Positions 11,308-22,753 are shown, numbered from the stretch's first letter. The stretch: 64,000 nt of DNA from Arion vulgaris (GCA_020796225.1 CM036753.1:87326203-87390202); one strand, 5' to 3'. The notes: generated from the letters alone by a model not told the origin. Made by a program: numbers and translations.

Positions 11308-11400
11308 CATCATCATCATAATCATCATCATTATCATTTTTATCATCAAGTGCTGGCGTTGGAGATCATGAATCTTCCAAATGTTATGTCCACAACGTTT
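11308..11400 (-). repeat. RTE-type LINE tail fragment with ATC repeat
   Basis: A CATCATCATAATCATC run is followed by CATCAAGTGCTGGCG and GGAGATCATGAATC, which on the - strand resembles the terminus of the other RTE-type fragments. Confidence 0.55.
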
Positions 11401-11440
11401 GCAATGAACTCAGTTTCTGACAGTGTGTAGTAAAGAATAT

Positions 11441-11516
11441 CTGCTACTACTACCACCACCACAACACCACCACCAAACACCACCACAAACACCACCACCA
11501 CCACCACCACCACTAC
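11441..11516. repeat. CCA trinucleotide-rich microsatellite
   Basis: Imperfect CCA/ACC run; it explains the proline-rich open frame at 11423-11611. Confidence 0.9.
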
Positions 11517-12544
11517 TGTTAGTACTACTATATATTATTGTTTCAAGCGGGACATCGAGCCGCTACTGTCATTCTCCATGTAATTATGTTTTGATTAGTC
11601 TTCTTCATTAGTTCAACTTTTAGCCGAGATTCTATCTGTAGGTGATGTTTGACATGTTACGCTGACTTCCACAACTCTGAGATGCTGACTCTACCTACCA
11701 AGCCTTACATTAGAGGCTAGTGAATCTGCTACCTGAACCATGACTGTCTTTGTTGTTAATGTCTAAGGGGTCTTCTTTTACCTTAGCTGGCTTCTTTTAG
11801 TATGTTGTCTTTACCTGCATTCTCTTCTTTTAGTATGTCTGTCTTTACATGCATATTCTATTGTTTATGTGTTAGAAAACTTAGATAATCTGAAAAATTG
11901 AGATCTTCCAACTGTTAATTATATGTTCACTAGCTAATTAACCCGGCTCCGGACGGGTGAAAGTTGTTAATAGTCCTTTGATGAGGACTTGGGTAAGCCT
12001 TTCCAAAAGATGTCATCTAATAGCATGAATTGTATTTTCTGATATTTTTTAAGAAGTGGTTTGAATCGGATATGTCGCCGTTAATCGATTTTAACGGTTC
12101 GAGTGGTTCTTGTAATGCTTCACGTCTAATCAAAGTAGCGTCTTTGCATTCTTCCTAATTATTTAAAAATTTCTATAATGTAGTTTGAAACAGAAAAGTG
12201 AAGCTGTAATGATATGAAAATTATAAATTCTGCGCAAATCATCGCAAACGGAAAAACGCACCGCAACTAATTGTGTATTTTTTGTAAATAAGATCGGCAT
12301 TAGAAAGATCAAAAAAGATCGCATGGTTATTATACGATGCAAAGAAACGACATCGCCACAGGCACAAAACGGCGGGAAATCCGTTAGAGAAATAGAACTT
12401 CACTAAATATCACTGGCTTCACGGAAAGTCGTTCGGGCTACAGGTCTCCTGAAAGATCACACTTGAATCAGCTAACCCATAAGGTCTCCAATGATTGAAA
12501 ATATCGTTAGATTTATATGCCAGTGGTAACGTGGTTGTACGTTA
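11517..12544. other. unannotated sequence with a possible repeat end
   Basis: CTAGCTAATTAACCCGGCTC at 11930-11949 resembles the GC-rich termini of widespread invertebrate repeats, but I cannot name the family. A small internal duplication, CTTCTTTTAGTATGT, occurs at about 11791 and 11825. No gene is recognised. Confidence 0.35.
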
Positions 12545-12810
12545 GGGGGTCTCTGTGGCTGAGTGGTTAAGCCCTTTGCCTTGCGAGTCGAAGGTCGTGG
12601 GTTCTGAATCCGACCGCGGCCTTCTGTTCACGAATGCAGTTTTCTTCCAGAAACCCCTAGGATTGTTGCCGGAGCTACGGAGTTCGTGTTTTGTGCAATA
12701 CTCTCGGCAGGTGGCGTGCTATTTCTGCGGAGAGGAACTGAGCCATATGGGGTAAAACCCGGTGCAATGAAGTCAATCCTTCGGCTTTAAAACCTTAAAA
12801 CCTTTAAACG
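12545..12810 (+). repeat. tRNA-derived SINE, family A (well preserved)
   Basis: One of the two best family A copies. The head begins GGGGTCTCTGTGGCTGAGTG (A box), the B box is GGGTTCTGAATCC with one inserted base, and the body has GTTGCCGGAGCTACGGAGTT. The element ends CAATCCTTCGGCTTTAAAAC with short AAACCTT repeats. It is not a functional tRNA gene. Confidence 0.92.
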
Positions 12811-13377
12811 TTAAGTGACGTAATCCATGCCTATGTTGTAGAGGTCATCTGGCAATTTTTGGATTATATCCCATTGACTGTTGAGCTTTCTTAACCGCGT
12901 GTCCCGTTGTAACAAAGATGGCGGATTTTAATGTCGGATCGGACATCAAGAATTCGATTAAAAATTTTTTTAAAGCTAACATTGATCTGATTTCGAAACT
13001 GTTTGTTTAGTTGATCTAAACATATCATGATAAAATTTTGCAGAAAAAATGGTGGATTTCGAATGTAAACTGAGGCCGTTTATAGGCGGACAGCACATCC
13101 GACACTAAGGAATATATAGCAGATTCTATTTCCCTGTCACACTCCCTGTGTTTTAGTTGTAGTTTCTGTAACAATATTATTTCTGGTAGATTTAGGTTGT
13201 TACCTTAGCCCAACCCCACAACACCTGAAAGAAGATGTTCAATTTTGTCTTACCCTGTGGGGAAGGGGGGCATCTGCTGGACCTAGATGAACCATGGCCT
13301 ACGATAACATAAGGCCGGCGAGCTCAGGTAAAAAATTCTAGTAAATTCTGCCCACAACCGTCGCGTGTCCTCGCAAT
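12811..13377. other. unannotated sequence
   Basis: No gene or recognised repeat. A slightly GC-richer patch at 13200-13330 remains unexplained. Confidence 0.45.
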
Positions 13378-13392
13378 ACAGTATTGTTAGAT

Positions 13393-13605
13393 TTTAAATT
13401 TTTTGTCCCTATCCAGAAGCACTTGAGCTTTCAGCTCTTTGGCTCCGTGCCATGGACATCGTAACCCATCGGTTCGGTGCCACAAACATGGTAAATCTGG
13501 AGAATCTGTGGCTTTTTTTTTCCAGCCTGCGAAATTGAACCCGCACTCACAGAGGGCTTGCCACACCGTCGTCCAACGCGCTACGAACACGCTGGGAAAG
13601 CGGGC
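13393..13605 (-). repeat. tRNA-derived SINE, family B, with 15-bp target duplication
   Basis: Family B has six copies here (also 18634, 48640, 61037 on -; 49375, 51914 on +). In sense orientation: head GCCCAGCGTGTTCGTAGCGC with A box and B box GGTTCAATTCC, a body with GTGGCACCGAACCGAAGGGT, and an end TTCTGGATCGAAAAAA. This insertion is flanked by a perfect ACAGTATTGTTAGAT at 13378-13392 and 13606-13620. Confidence 0.95.
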
Positions 13606-13620
13606 ACAGTATTGTTAGAT

Positions 13621-14567
13621 AAAGACTAATTAATCTGTAAAGCAACACAACATCCTAAATCAAGGTTATAATAAGTTACAATTTAAATTTAAGAAATATC
13701 AGTATTATTAACATTTTTCATCAATAAATAACCATGGACCCGTAGAATTGTGTAAAATGGCAGAAAACCTTACAGTGTTCTACCAAACACTTATAAAAAC
13801 CAGATCCCATTAAACAGAACTTTTGGTTTCCTGTCTGAGCTAGTCGGTCTTATATTTTCGGGGGCAAGGTTGAACTTACAAGGAGCGCAAGGCTCTGGGC
13901 GCAAAGTTCTAGAGATTTAAGACACGCTCAAGCCGCTAGATAACATTAAGGTGGAGCATATTGGGGCGGTCATGTACAGCAGATACATATACAGAAATTA
14001 AAAAAAAGAACTTGAGATTGCACTCTTGTATTCTCCGTACCTTGAGACACGTTTGCAGCAAATATATTAATTTGTTGATGTCGTTTGAAGTTCTATATTC
14101 AGCAAAAATTAAAACTAGAAAACTCATGAATTTTTCAATGAACATTAACACTTATCTTTAAACTTGGGATGCTTATTTTAAATACTGAAATGTCGTTTAA
14201 CTTAGCGTTTAGTCAGGTGTAATAAAAACGGATTTGAGTTCCTAATTCAAGATTTAATTTCCTATCACGTTGTTTCTTCTGTTATCGAGTGAAAACTAAA
14301 ACCTTCAGAGATGGTTTCGATAAAAGAGAGACAGACTTGGTCTGAAAATCTTCAATCTTACAATCTCCTTTCCCTCTTTTATCGGCATTTCCGTTTCTGC
14401 CAGACGTTCATGCAGATAAAGGCAAAAGCTGAAAATGACTGTAATGGGATTCTTTTTTAGAACGAACTGGGCAAATGCACGCGATAACGGCCTTCTTTTT
14501 CGATAACCCGTAATCGAATATGATTAAATAGATTAATTTAACAGAGTTAAGTATCGATAACAATGTG
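13621..14567. other. unannotated sequence
   Basis: Nearly 950 bases with no recognised gene or repeat. Overlapping opposite-strand frames of 66 and 71 codons at 13936-14161 lack domains. Confidence 0.45.
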
Positions 14568-14818
14568 TGGGAGTCTGTGGCTTAGCGGTAGTGAACTCGA
14601 TCACAATTCAAGAGTACCTGCTTCAAACTCCGCGGAGGTCAGTTTTAAAGCAAATTTGTTTCTGTGGATTTTTTACAAACTGTTAAAAATAGACCTGACC
14701 TTTCAGAAAACAATGGCATGCTAAAATGTAAGCAATGAACGTATAAGTGGTGCCTAGAAAATCAACGATTCGTTTATTGTGGTTGATGGCGACATCATGT
14801 AAAGGATATACCACAATT
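14568..14818 (+). repeat. tRNA-derived SINE, family E (best copy)
   Basis: Sense copy: head GGGAGTCTGTGGCTTAGCGG (A box), B-box-like TGCTTCAAACTCC, body with AAACAAATTTGCTTT-type complement, and tail GTGGTGCCTAGAAAATCAAC ending at AGGATATACC. The tail pattern is shared with family C, so E and C may use the same LINE machinery. Confidence 0.85.
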
Positions 14819-15050
14819 TTTATTTGTTCAAATCTCGATGACAATTTGACCATTAAGAAGTCAAGATCAGTTTAAACAAATATGTAAGACAACTTTATCA
14901 TAACTATCTATATACATTTACCAATGTCTTGAAGTCATCAGCAACAGTTACATGTCAATAAAATAAAAAAGCAACAAGTGGATATAAATATTATAATAAA
15001 CCTATTGTATAAGCTTTATAACAAATTAGTCTAAAGGTAATGTTTTTAGA

Positions 15051-15296
15051 GAGGTCTCAGAGGCGAAGTGGTTAAGCAGTATGGCTTGAGTTCTGAAGTT
15101 CATGGGTTTGAATCTAGACACTGTTGCTGAGTTGGTTAAAGCATTTTGTTCAGACATCCCTTAGGTGTGCTGCCGTAGCTACGGAGTTCGTGCTTTGGGC
15201 TGTACACTCGGTACGTGTCGTACTATTTCTACGGAGAGAAACTAAGTTATAGGGGAAACCCAGTGTAATGAAGTTAATTCTTCTCGTTTACGCCTT
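15051..15296 (+). repeat. tRNA-derived SINE, family A (diverged)
   Basis: Head GAGGTCTCAGAGGCGAAGTG, B box GGGTTTGAATCTAG, body CCGTAGCTACGGAGTTCGTG, end GTGTAATGAAGTTAATTCTT. Confidence 0.85.
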
Positions 15297-15880
15297 TGAA
15301 ATGAATGTCTAGATTAGAGTTTGATGGCGGACACACTTGAATTGTATGTGGACAACATCAATACAATTCACAATAATGCAACAAATAAATCGGTTTCCAA
15401 AAAGTTTTTATATACCAATGATTGATTGTTTGATTAATTATGTGTTATCTCCTCATCGAATGTGGTTGCAATGAATCTCCAAAACTTCCTGCCCCTTATC
15501 ATGGTGGTGAACTCTCCTAATTTCTTTGTCCACCTCTTAATCTGTTTCCTCCATTTATATCAATGTCACTGTTTTATTCATTTTCATTCTTTCTGCACAA
15601 TATAATCGTCTGATGCCAAGTAAGGTGTGGAACACCATCTGTTGAGGATCAAACATAAATTCCGGTCTGTGCACTACATGACAACAACTTTGCACAGTGG
15701 TCTTTAAAATATCTAGCCTACAGAAAACACTCTAGTTATCTCCATTACCACGGATATACGCTATACGACAGTCGTTTTTTGTAAAACATAATTGCCATTT
15801 TTCTGAATGTGTACAAAATATAAATATATTACTACTGTTAAAATATAAAAATAACGAAAAATCTTAAAACATTCTTAAAT
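15297..15880. other. unannotated sequence
   Basis: No gene or recognised repeat in about 580 bases. Confidence 0.45.
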
Positions 15881-16430
15881 GCCAATTATATTTTAAAAGA
15901 CCATGTTATATTTCATAAGACCATGTTATATTTCATAAGATCATGTTATATTTCATAAGATCATGTTATATTTCATAAGACCATGTTATATTTCATAAGA
16001 TCATGTTATATTTCATAAGACCATGTTATATTTCATAAGATCATGTTATATTTCATAAGACCATGTTATATTTCATAAGACCATGTTATATTTCATAAGA
16101 CCATGTTATATTTCATAAGACCATGTTATATTTCATAAGACCATGTTATATTTCATAAGATCATGTTATATTTCATAAGACCATGTTATATTTCATAAGA
16201 CCATGTTATATTTCATAAGACCATGTTATATTTCATAAGACCATGTTATATTTCATAAGATCATGTTATATTTCATAAGACCATGTTATATTTCATAAGA
16301 CCATGTTATATTTCATAAGACCATGTTATATTTCATAAGACCATGTTAGATTTCATAAGATTATGTTAGATTTCATAAGACCATGTTATATTTCATAAGA
16401 CCATGTTATATTTCATAAGATCATGTTAGA
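15881..16430. repeat. minisatellite, 20-bp unit, about 27 copies
   Basis: The unit is YCATGTTATATTTCATAAGA. Two variants, C or T at the first base, are interspersed irregularly (for example T at 15941, 15961, 16001, 16041). A few late units have GTTAGA instead of GTTATA. There is no clear higher-order period. Confidence 0.97.
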
Positions 16431-16643
16431 TATCTTCTGTCTGAGATTGAATGCTTTCGTTATAGTTAAAATCAAGACTTGTTCAATGCTTATATTAACG
16501 GTTAACATCTAGGGCAGTTATAGAAATGAACTCGAGAACTGATAATAAAATCTCTATATTTTACAAATAAATTAATAGAGGTTAGAAATAAAGATAAAAC
16601 AGCAACTGCGTAATCTAATAAATGGCTTAAGGACTTGAAGTGA

Positions 16644-16800
16644 AAGGACTGACTTCATTTCACTGGGTTTTCCCATATAAGTCAACCCCTCTCCGTGGAA
16701 ATAACATGTCTTCTGCTGAAAGTATTGCCCAAAGCACAAACTCCATTACTTCAGCAATAATCCTTGATATTTCTATATAAAATGCTCCTGGAAAATAACC
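16644..16800 (-). repeat. SINE family A, 3' part
   Basis: - strand body and end of family A only (complement of GACTTCATTTCACTGGGTTT and CCTCTCCGTGGAAATA); the tRNA-like head is missing. Confidence 0.8.
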
Positions 16801-16890
16801 AATAACCATTCCGAACTGAAGGCAAAGTACTTCAACCCTAGACATGAGGAAAAGAGTACTGCTTCAGTATCACATATCACATTATATGAT

Positions 16891-17100
16891 GCTACACAAT
16901 CATCATTCCGTTAGTAAATAGCTACGCAATCATCATTCCGTTAGTAAATAGCTACACAATCACCATTCCGTTAGTAAATAGCTACAAAATCATCATTCCG
17001 TTAGTAAATAGCTACAAAATCATCATTCCGTTAGTAAATAGCTACAAAATCACCATTCTGGTAATAATTAGCTACAAAATCACCATTCTGGTAATAAGTA
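16891..17100. repeat. minisatellite, 30-bp unit, 7 copies
   Basis: Units start every 30 bases from 16891 with GCTACACAATCATCATTCCG; the last two carry CACCATTCTGGTAATA. Confidence 0.95.
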
Positions 17101-17540
17101 GAGTAGATACAACCGGACAAACACATAGAGCAGACGATACGACATCTAATATATGATCAAGAACTGTCACAAAAACAATAACAAAGGGGTGAGGAAATGA
17201 CGTTATTTGAAAGTTGGTTCAAGTGTATCGATTTATGCAAATAATTCCCACGTCAGTTTTGTAAAAACCATTACGTTTAAGAAAAGAAGCCACAAGATAT
17301 TGAAACCACAGAAAGTAGAAAATAAAGGTACATTTACAAAATGACATTGGGAATAGTGGTACTTTAAAAAAATATATACATTTATAAATTATGACACAAT
17401 CACAAAATAATCCACCGTACAATTTTTTCTGCCTTATCTTTTGTGTATATTTTCAGGCAACAACATGTAGATATTTAAAGAAGTTTTCAAGTTTAATAGA
17501 ATTATTATCTCCTGATATATTGTTACACAATTCCCTTAAA
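17101..17540. other. unannotated sequence
   Basis: No gene or recognised repeat. Confidence 0.45.
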
Positions 17541-17736
17541 CATTATTACCCAGTTTAAGAGAATTAATATCTCCTTAGGCATTATTACCCAGTTTAAGAG
17601 AATTAATATCTCCTTAAACATTATTACCCATTTTAAGAGAATTAACATCTCATATGATATCATTACCCAGCTTAAGAGTATTAATATCTTTTATGACATT
17701 ATTACCCAGTTTAAGAGAATTAATATCGTATTAGTA
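17541..17736. repeat. minisatellite, about 39-bp unit, 5 copies
   Basis: Units begin CATTATTACCCAGTTTAAGA and continue GAATTAATATCTCC; copies differ by several substitutions. Confidence 0.93.
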
Positions 17737-17782
17737 ACGTATAACGGTACGAGATGAATTATTATTATTATTACTAGCGGTT

Positions 17783-18090
17783 GACCCAGACATTTCATCA
17801 CCTCCCCTTGATTAGTCTCATTTTATGTTCATCCTTTTTCCCAGACATCTGTTTTCAAATGCATTTAACTAACTTTTGTTTAAGATCGCATCTATAGTCT
17901 CCACCAACTCTAATTGTCGTTTATATTCTTCCGTTCTCAATAGAAACATTGCACAATGGTAGACAGATCGAACAAGACAATTTCGGATATGTACTTGCAG
18001 ATATGGTATTTTGCTAGTCATAGTTAAATTGCAAAATAACACACCAAAATAAAACTCTCTAATATTTTGAACATGCTTCCCCATAAGGAT
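17783..18090 (-). pseudogene. LINE 3' fragment, strongly decayed
   Basis: Matches in order the segments of the 5155-5665 and 35790-36190 fragments: a GACCCAGACATTTCATCACC start, then TTATGTTCATC and CCAGACATCTGTTTTCAAAT. Homology fades after about 17900. Confidence 0.55.
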
Positions 18091-18485
18091 GTTAACTACA
18101 TTTGTGGTGTCATGCTCTTTATAGAAGCTAAAAAATAACTACAATGGCGATATTAAGGGAACACTAATCTTGCACCAACATTTCATAAAGGAGTTGGGGT
18201 TGGGTGTATTACGTGGAAACAAGTATAGATACATCCAGCAGGGAAAACGAACAGTCATGTTTTGGACATCCTCACGTCGTTGATTGAAGTCACGACCTCT
18301 TCCGTCAATCTCTCGGTCGATCACAGAATATTCGATTTCCTCTCGTTTATTTTATCAAATCACCGACTCGTCGTAATTACTGTCAGAACCCAACTTTTCA
18401 ACGTTCCATTTTCATTCCTTCTTTTTATGTAAAGACTAGTATTTGGTTTATTAAATACGATCTATTTTCTTTTATTTCAGCTTTT
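18091..18485. other. unannotated sequence
   Basis: No gene or recognised repeat. Confidence 0.45.
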
Positions 18486-19128
18486 AACGCTAGCTTATTA
18501 ACTAACCAATTAACTAAGCAATTAAACAACAAACCAGTCCACTAGTCAGTCAACCAACCGATCAATCAAGCATCCAACCAATCACAAAACTAATTAACTT
18601 TCTAATCAACCAACACACCAACAAACTAATTAGTTTTTTTCGATCCAGAAGTACTTGAGCTTTCAGCTCGTCGGCTCGGTGCCATGGAAATCGTAACCCT
18701 TCGGTTCGGTGCCACGAACACTGTAAATCTGGAGAACCTGTGGTTTTACTGCCAGCCCGCGGAATTGAACCGCGCTCATAGGGAGCTTGTCACCGTCGTC
18801 CAACGCGCTACGAGCACGCTGAGCAGGCGGGTTAACAAACTAAATAGCCACCAAGCGTAACTAATTAACCAAAACTTCAAATAACCAACCAATCAAGAAA
18901 CCAATCAAATCAAACAAGGAACTAACAACTAACAAAACAACCAACCAGCTAACCAACGAACTAAATTAATTAACAAATTAGATAACTGTTTTGGTAACTG
19001 AACTATCGTTTAGCCGACTGGCTAAAAAGTTGACTAACATTCTGTCTGACTAGCTGCTTGGCTGACAGATTGACTGAATGAAATCTTGAATGACTAAACA
19101 ACTGCCTGACTATCTACATCGCTCACGC
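18486..19128. repeat. degenerate AACC/AATC tetranucleotide tract split by a SINE
   Basis: About 440 bases of imperfect CAAC/CAAT/TAAC tetranucleotides lie either side of the SINE B at 18634-18833. The right part changes into TGAC/TGGC-like tetranucleotides from about 19010. It looks like a very old expanded microsatellite. Confidence 0.75.
18634..18833 (-). repeat. SINE family B, with target duplication
   Basis: Near-complete family B copy inserted into the tetranucleotide tract. It is flanked by AACAAACTAATTAG (18620-18633) and AACAAACTAAATAG (18834-18847), one mismatch. Confidence 0.93.
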
Positions 19129-19230
19129 ACTCCACCTTAACATCATGCAAACGTAATCAGATACTCACTATATCATTGGTTCGTCCAAGTTTCTCTTTTG
19201 TTTCAATAATCAATTTTATACAGATTTGAT

Positions 19231-19480
19231 CTCACTTCCTTCTCTTCTGTCTCTTGTTCTGTTTCCACTAACAATAATATACTTCATTTTCTCTCACTTC
19301 CTTCTCTTCTGTCTCTCGTTCTGTTTTCACTAACAATAATATACTTCATTTTCTCTCACTCCCTTCTCTTCTGTCTCTCGTTCTGTTTCCACTAACAATA
19401 ATATACTTCATTTTCTCTCACTTCCTTCTCTTCTGTCTCTCGTTCTGTTTCCACTAACAATAATATACTTCATTTTCAAA
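19231..19480. repeat. minisatellite, 62-bp unit, 4 copies
   Basis: Units start at 19231, 19293, 19355 and 19417 with CTCACTTCCTTCTCTTCTGT and contain CACTAACAATAATATACTTC. Copies are nearly identical. Confidence 0.95.
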
Positions 19481-19659
19481 TATTTTCTCAGTATTGTTCT
19501 GGTAAAATGTGTTCCAAATGTTTCGTAGTAATTTACATTACAGTTAAATACGCCAATACGTACTGGTTATTACATTTGAGTGACATCATATACACTGGTA
19601 AATGCACTTAAGTATTCAATTATTCATTGATTATTACATCTAAGTATATACATATATAG

Positions 19660-20110
19660 TGGCGTATGTGACCTAGGGGATAGTGACTCGGTCTATTAAC
19701 CCCGACGTTCTGAGTTCGAATCACGCTGGTTGGAAATTGGTTGGAAATTGTTTGGTTGCAAATTGGCTGCAAATTGTTTGGTTGCTGGTTGGAAATTGGT
19801 TGGAAATTGTTTGGTTGCAAATTGTTTCGCGTGGGTTCTTACAAAAAGGACGATGGCACCACCTGTTCAGAAAGCAATGACAAACTTCTTCTTCTTCTTT
19901 TGTCGTCACACTGCTACCGGGTTGTTGTTCAGTGTCGTGGTTTTCTGTTTTTGTCTTGCGCTGTTCTGGTGGCTTGTGTGATTGTTATCTTTGCTCTTTC
20001 ACAGGATTCTGCTTCCTATGAAAACTACTGAACGTAATAATGCCTAGAAAAATCACAAACAGCGTTAAAAAGCTGGGGTTGATTCACAAAGTCCTGTAAA
20101 GGATATGCAA
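19660..20110 (+). repeat. SINE family C, with internal array and inserted repeat D
   Basis: Sense copy with A box GTGACCTAGGGGATAGTG and B box GAGTTCGAATCACG. Two things enlarge it. First, the segment TTGGAAATTG / TTGGTTGCAAATTG is repeated about eight times at 19731-19830. Second, repeat D (about 135 bp, 19887-20021) sits within the AAACTACTGAACG segment and is bordered by AAACT on both sides. The normal C tail follows to 20110. Confidence 0.85.
19887..20021 (+). repeat. dispersed repeat D inside a SINE
   Basis: Matches 50673-50796: both run TCTTCTTCTTCT, then GTCACACTGCTACYGGGTTG, TTTCTGTTTTTGTCTTGCGC and GTTCTRGTGGCTTG. Its insertion is bordered by AAACT. Family unknown. Confidence 0.75.
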
Positions 20111-20242
20111 TTAACTTTTTTTTATACATACATGTACACTGGTCACTGACCATTCAAATATTCATTGATGATTACATCTAAGTACACACATATTAAGTAT
20201 TCAAATATTCATTGATGATTACATCTAAGTACACATATATGA

Positions 20243-20472
20243 AGGGTCTATATGGCGAAGTGGTTAAACCATTTTGAAAGGGTTCGAATCTGGACTGAGT
20301 CATATTTGCATGTTTTAGCCCTGAGATCCTTAATATTGTTGCTGAAGCTATGGAGTTTCATGCCTTGTGCAACACTCTCGGTAGACGGCTGACCAATTCT
20401 GCTGACATGGACGGTTCCTGTGAGTAAACCCGGTGCAATAAAGTCTATCCTTCGCTTTCGGATCTTTTAGAC
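20243..20472 (+). repeat. SINE family A (diverged)
   Basis: Head GGGTCTATATGGCGAAGTGG, B box GGGTTCGAATCTGG, body GTTGCTGAAGCTATGGAGTT, end GGTGCAATAAAGTCTATCCT. Confidence 0.88.
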
Positions 20473-20880
20473 ACAAATATTCAATAAATATTACATTTAC
20501 GTACACAAATATCCAATAAATATTACATTTACGTACACAAATATTCAATGAATATTACATATACGTACACAAATATTCAATGAATATTACATTTACGTAC
20601 ACAAATATTCATTCAACGTTGTATTAAAGTACACAATCGTTCATTCAACGTTGTATTAAAGTGCCCAAACGTTCATTAAACGTTATTTTAAAGTGCACAA
20701 ACATTCATTCAACGTAGTATTACAACACAAATATCCACACCACGTTGTATTAAAATGCACAAACGTTCATTCAACGTTGTATTAAAATACAAATATCTAC
20801 TCAACGTTGTATTGAAGTATACACGTTTACTCAACATTGTAGTAAAATACATACATATTTACTCACAACTTTCTGTATTA
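20473..20880. repeat. two adjoining minisatellites, 32-bp and about 31-bp units
   Basis: About four units of CAAATATTCAATAAATATTA plus CATTTACGTACA (20473-20610) pass into about eight diverged units of CATTCAACGTTGTATTAAAG (20610-20880). The second family looks like a diverged derivative of the first. Confidence 0.88.
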
Positions 20881-20999
20881 TTACAGAAAAAAAGTTATAA
20901 ATTTTAAATTTGACTGACATAGCAGTGTACATGATAACACAGAACGAGAACAGTATTCAATGTCTTTCCTCTTATCTGGTGAAAGTCTGAAGTTAACAT

Positions 21000-21078
21000 G
21001 TGGCTACACTTTACATTGTTATTAACTAGTGGCTACACTTTACGCTGTTATTAACATGTGGCCACACTTTACGGATGT
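21000..21078. repeat. short tandem repeat, about 30-bp unit
   Basis: TGGCTACACTTTACATTGTT-type units repeated three times. Confidence 0.85.
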
Positions 21079-21790
21079 AAAGTGCACTTCCAAAAATATA
21101 TCCATCTTCAGAATCAATTTATCTGTCACTTCACTCAACTTGGCCGAGATTTTATTTTTGAAAATTGTCCATCAAAATTAATTCAGACTCCATTCGAGAT
21201 AAAGTTATAGGTATTTGACAAGTGTCGAGAGGCATGTATTCTTTCACATGCGCATAGGCGTCCATACGTTAAAGGAAAAGGGGATTGCAAGTGCCATCCG
21301 TTTCCCTGAAAATTTTACTTTTTGATAGCACAATTTTAAGTGAATATGGTCTTTCTATTTTCACGTAGTAATCTATCAAATACAATTTTTAAAATTAATT
21401 TTTCTCCACCACGCCTCCCCTTCCTCCTGGAAAACAAGATGTGGACGTCCATGAACACGAGATGAAATTATAAATATGAGAAGAATAGAAAGTTAATGGA
21501 ACAATTAAAAAGATATGTTGATATGCTTTACGATATGAGAAATATTATTATACAAAATAAGGTAATTTTACAAAGTCTAGCAGCAGACTAAACTGATGTT
21601 TCGACCAAAAGGTACAATACAAACAAAAAAATTGGTTGGTTTTGTTTGTATCTTTCTATTTTTGTTCCAGCCAATAGTGTGAGACCAGTGGTTGAATAAA
21701 TATCTCAATAGCACAATGCTTGGGAAAAAAAATATAGAGACGGTGTACCTATCTATCCGTTTGCTTTGTTTCCTTCAAAGAAATAATAAC
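21079..21790. other. unannotated sequence
   Basis: No gene or recognised repeat in about 710 bases. Confidence 0.45.
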
Positions 21791-21807
21791 ATATATATAT
21801 ATATATT

Positions 21808-22530
21808 CGGATAGACGTATTAGTGAGAGAAGGTGAAAAGAAAGGATTAAGCATGAATATAAAGAAAACAGAGGTGATGGTTGTCTCCCAGAAACAGGAA
21901 ACACCAACATGTAATATCAAAATAAATAACACAAAACTGAAACAAGTCCATCGATTTAAGTACCTGAGAACATTCCTGACATCAGATGAAAGATGTACAA
22001 CAAAAGATGTACATTAGGAGTAGAATAGCTCAAACGACTGCAGTTTTTATGAAAATGAAGAACACACTATGCGTGAACTCATTACTAATGACATTGCGAA
22101 AACGAGTACTTCAGTGCTATATTGAGCCAATACTAATGTATGGCAGCGAATCATGGACAATGAACAAACAATCAATACGATCATTGGAAGCCACAGAGAT
22201 GTGGTTTTACAGAAGAATGCTGAAAATTTATTGACAGCTAAGAAAGCAAATGTGGAGTTTTCAAATCAGGCCTGCGCACAAAGAAACCTTATCAAAAGAA
22301 TAAGAATCCGACAATCAAGGTTCTTCGGGCATATAATGCGACATTTGGTGACAACAGGTACAATTCAGGGAAGGAAAGATCATGGAAGACAGAGGAGAAG
22401 ATGTTGGATGGCCTGACATCATGGTTCGACACAAGATTGATGTCAGAACTGATTACATGCACCAAGCAAAGAGAGTTGTGGAGAGACATGATCGCCTATG
22501 CCGGCAGGCACGGCACTTGATTGATTGATA
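21808..22530 (+). pseudogene. RTE-type LINE 3' fragment (end of RT to terminus)
   Basis: Three overlapping frames give, in order, the post-catalytic RT segment (GLSMNIKKTEVMVV, FKYLRTFLTSD), the MYGSESWTMNKQSIRSLEA block, LIKRIRIRQSRFFGHIMR, IQGRKDHGRQRR and a terminus GTGCCGTGCC-like. Frame shifts near 21990, 22200 and 22400 inactivate it. It ends with TTGATTGATTGAT, a simple tail. A second copy with the same C-terminal half lies at 28525-29060. Confidence 0.88.
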
Positions 22531-22696
22531 TTCGGAACAACGTCTTTCCTCTCACAGCTGTATAGTCTTTTGTGGGCATTTCATAGCCGACTTATTAGGT
22601 TTTTAACTCTCCTAAATATATCGTCATCGCGCGAAACCATTGACGCAATATAGACTGTCAGGTTTGGTAGACGTTGATCAACATTCGACGATAAAT

Positions 22697-22728
<32 letters not shown>

Positions 22729-22753
22729 AAGGGAAAGAGAGAGAGAGAGAGGA
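22697..22753. repeat. GA microsatellite
   Basis: About 28 GA dinucleotides with a few interruptions. Confidence 0.95.

Larger units (their letters stand above)
19600..20242. repeat. ATTCATTGA array interrupted by a SINE
   Basis: Units built on ATTCATTGATGATTACATCT and AAGTACACA occur at about 19607-19658 and, after the family C SINE, at 20145-20242. The next SINE (20243) also sits inside related repeats, so one ancestral array was split by two SINE insertions. Confidence 0.75.

Noticed and set aside
12545..12630. tRNA gene
   Set aside because: A and B boxes are present, but the cloverleaf is not complete and the sequence continues into a shared SINE body seen in a dozen copies.
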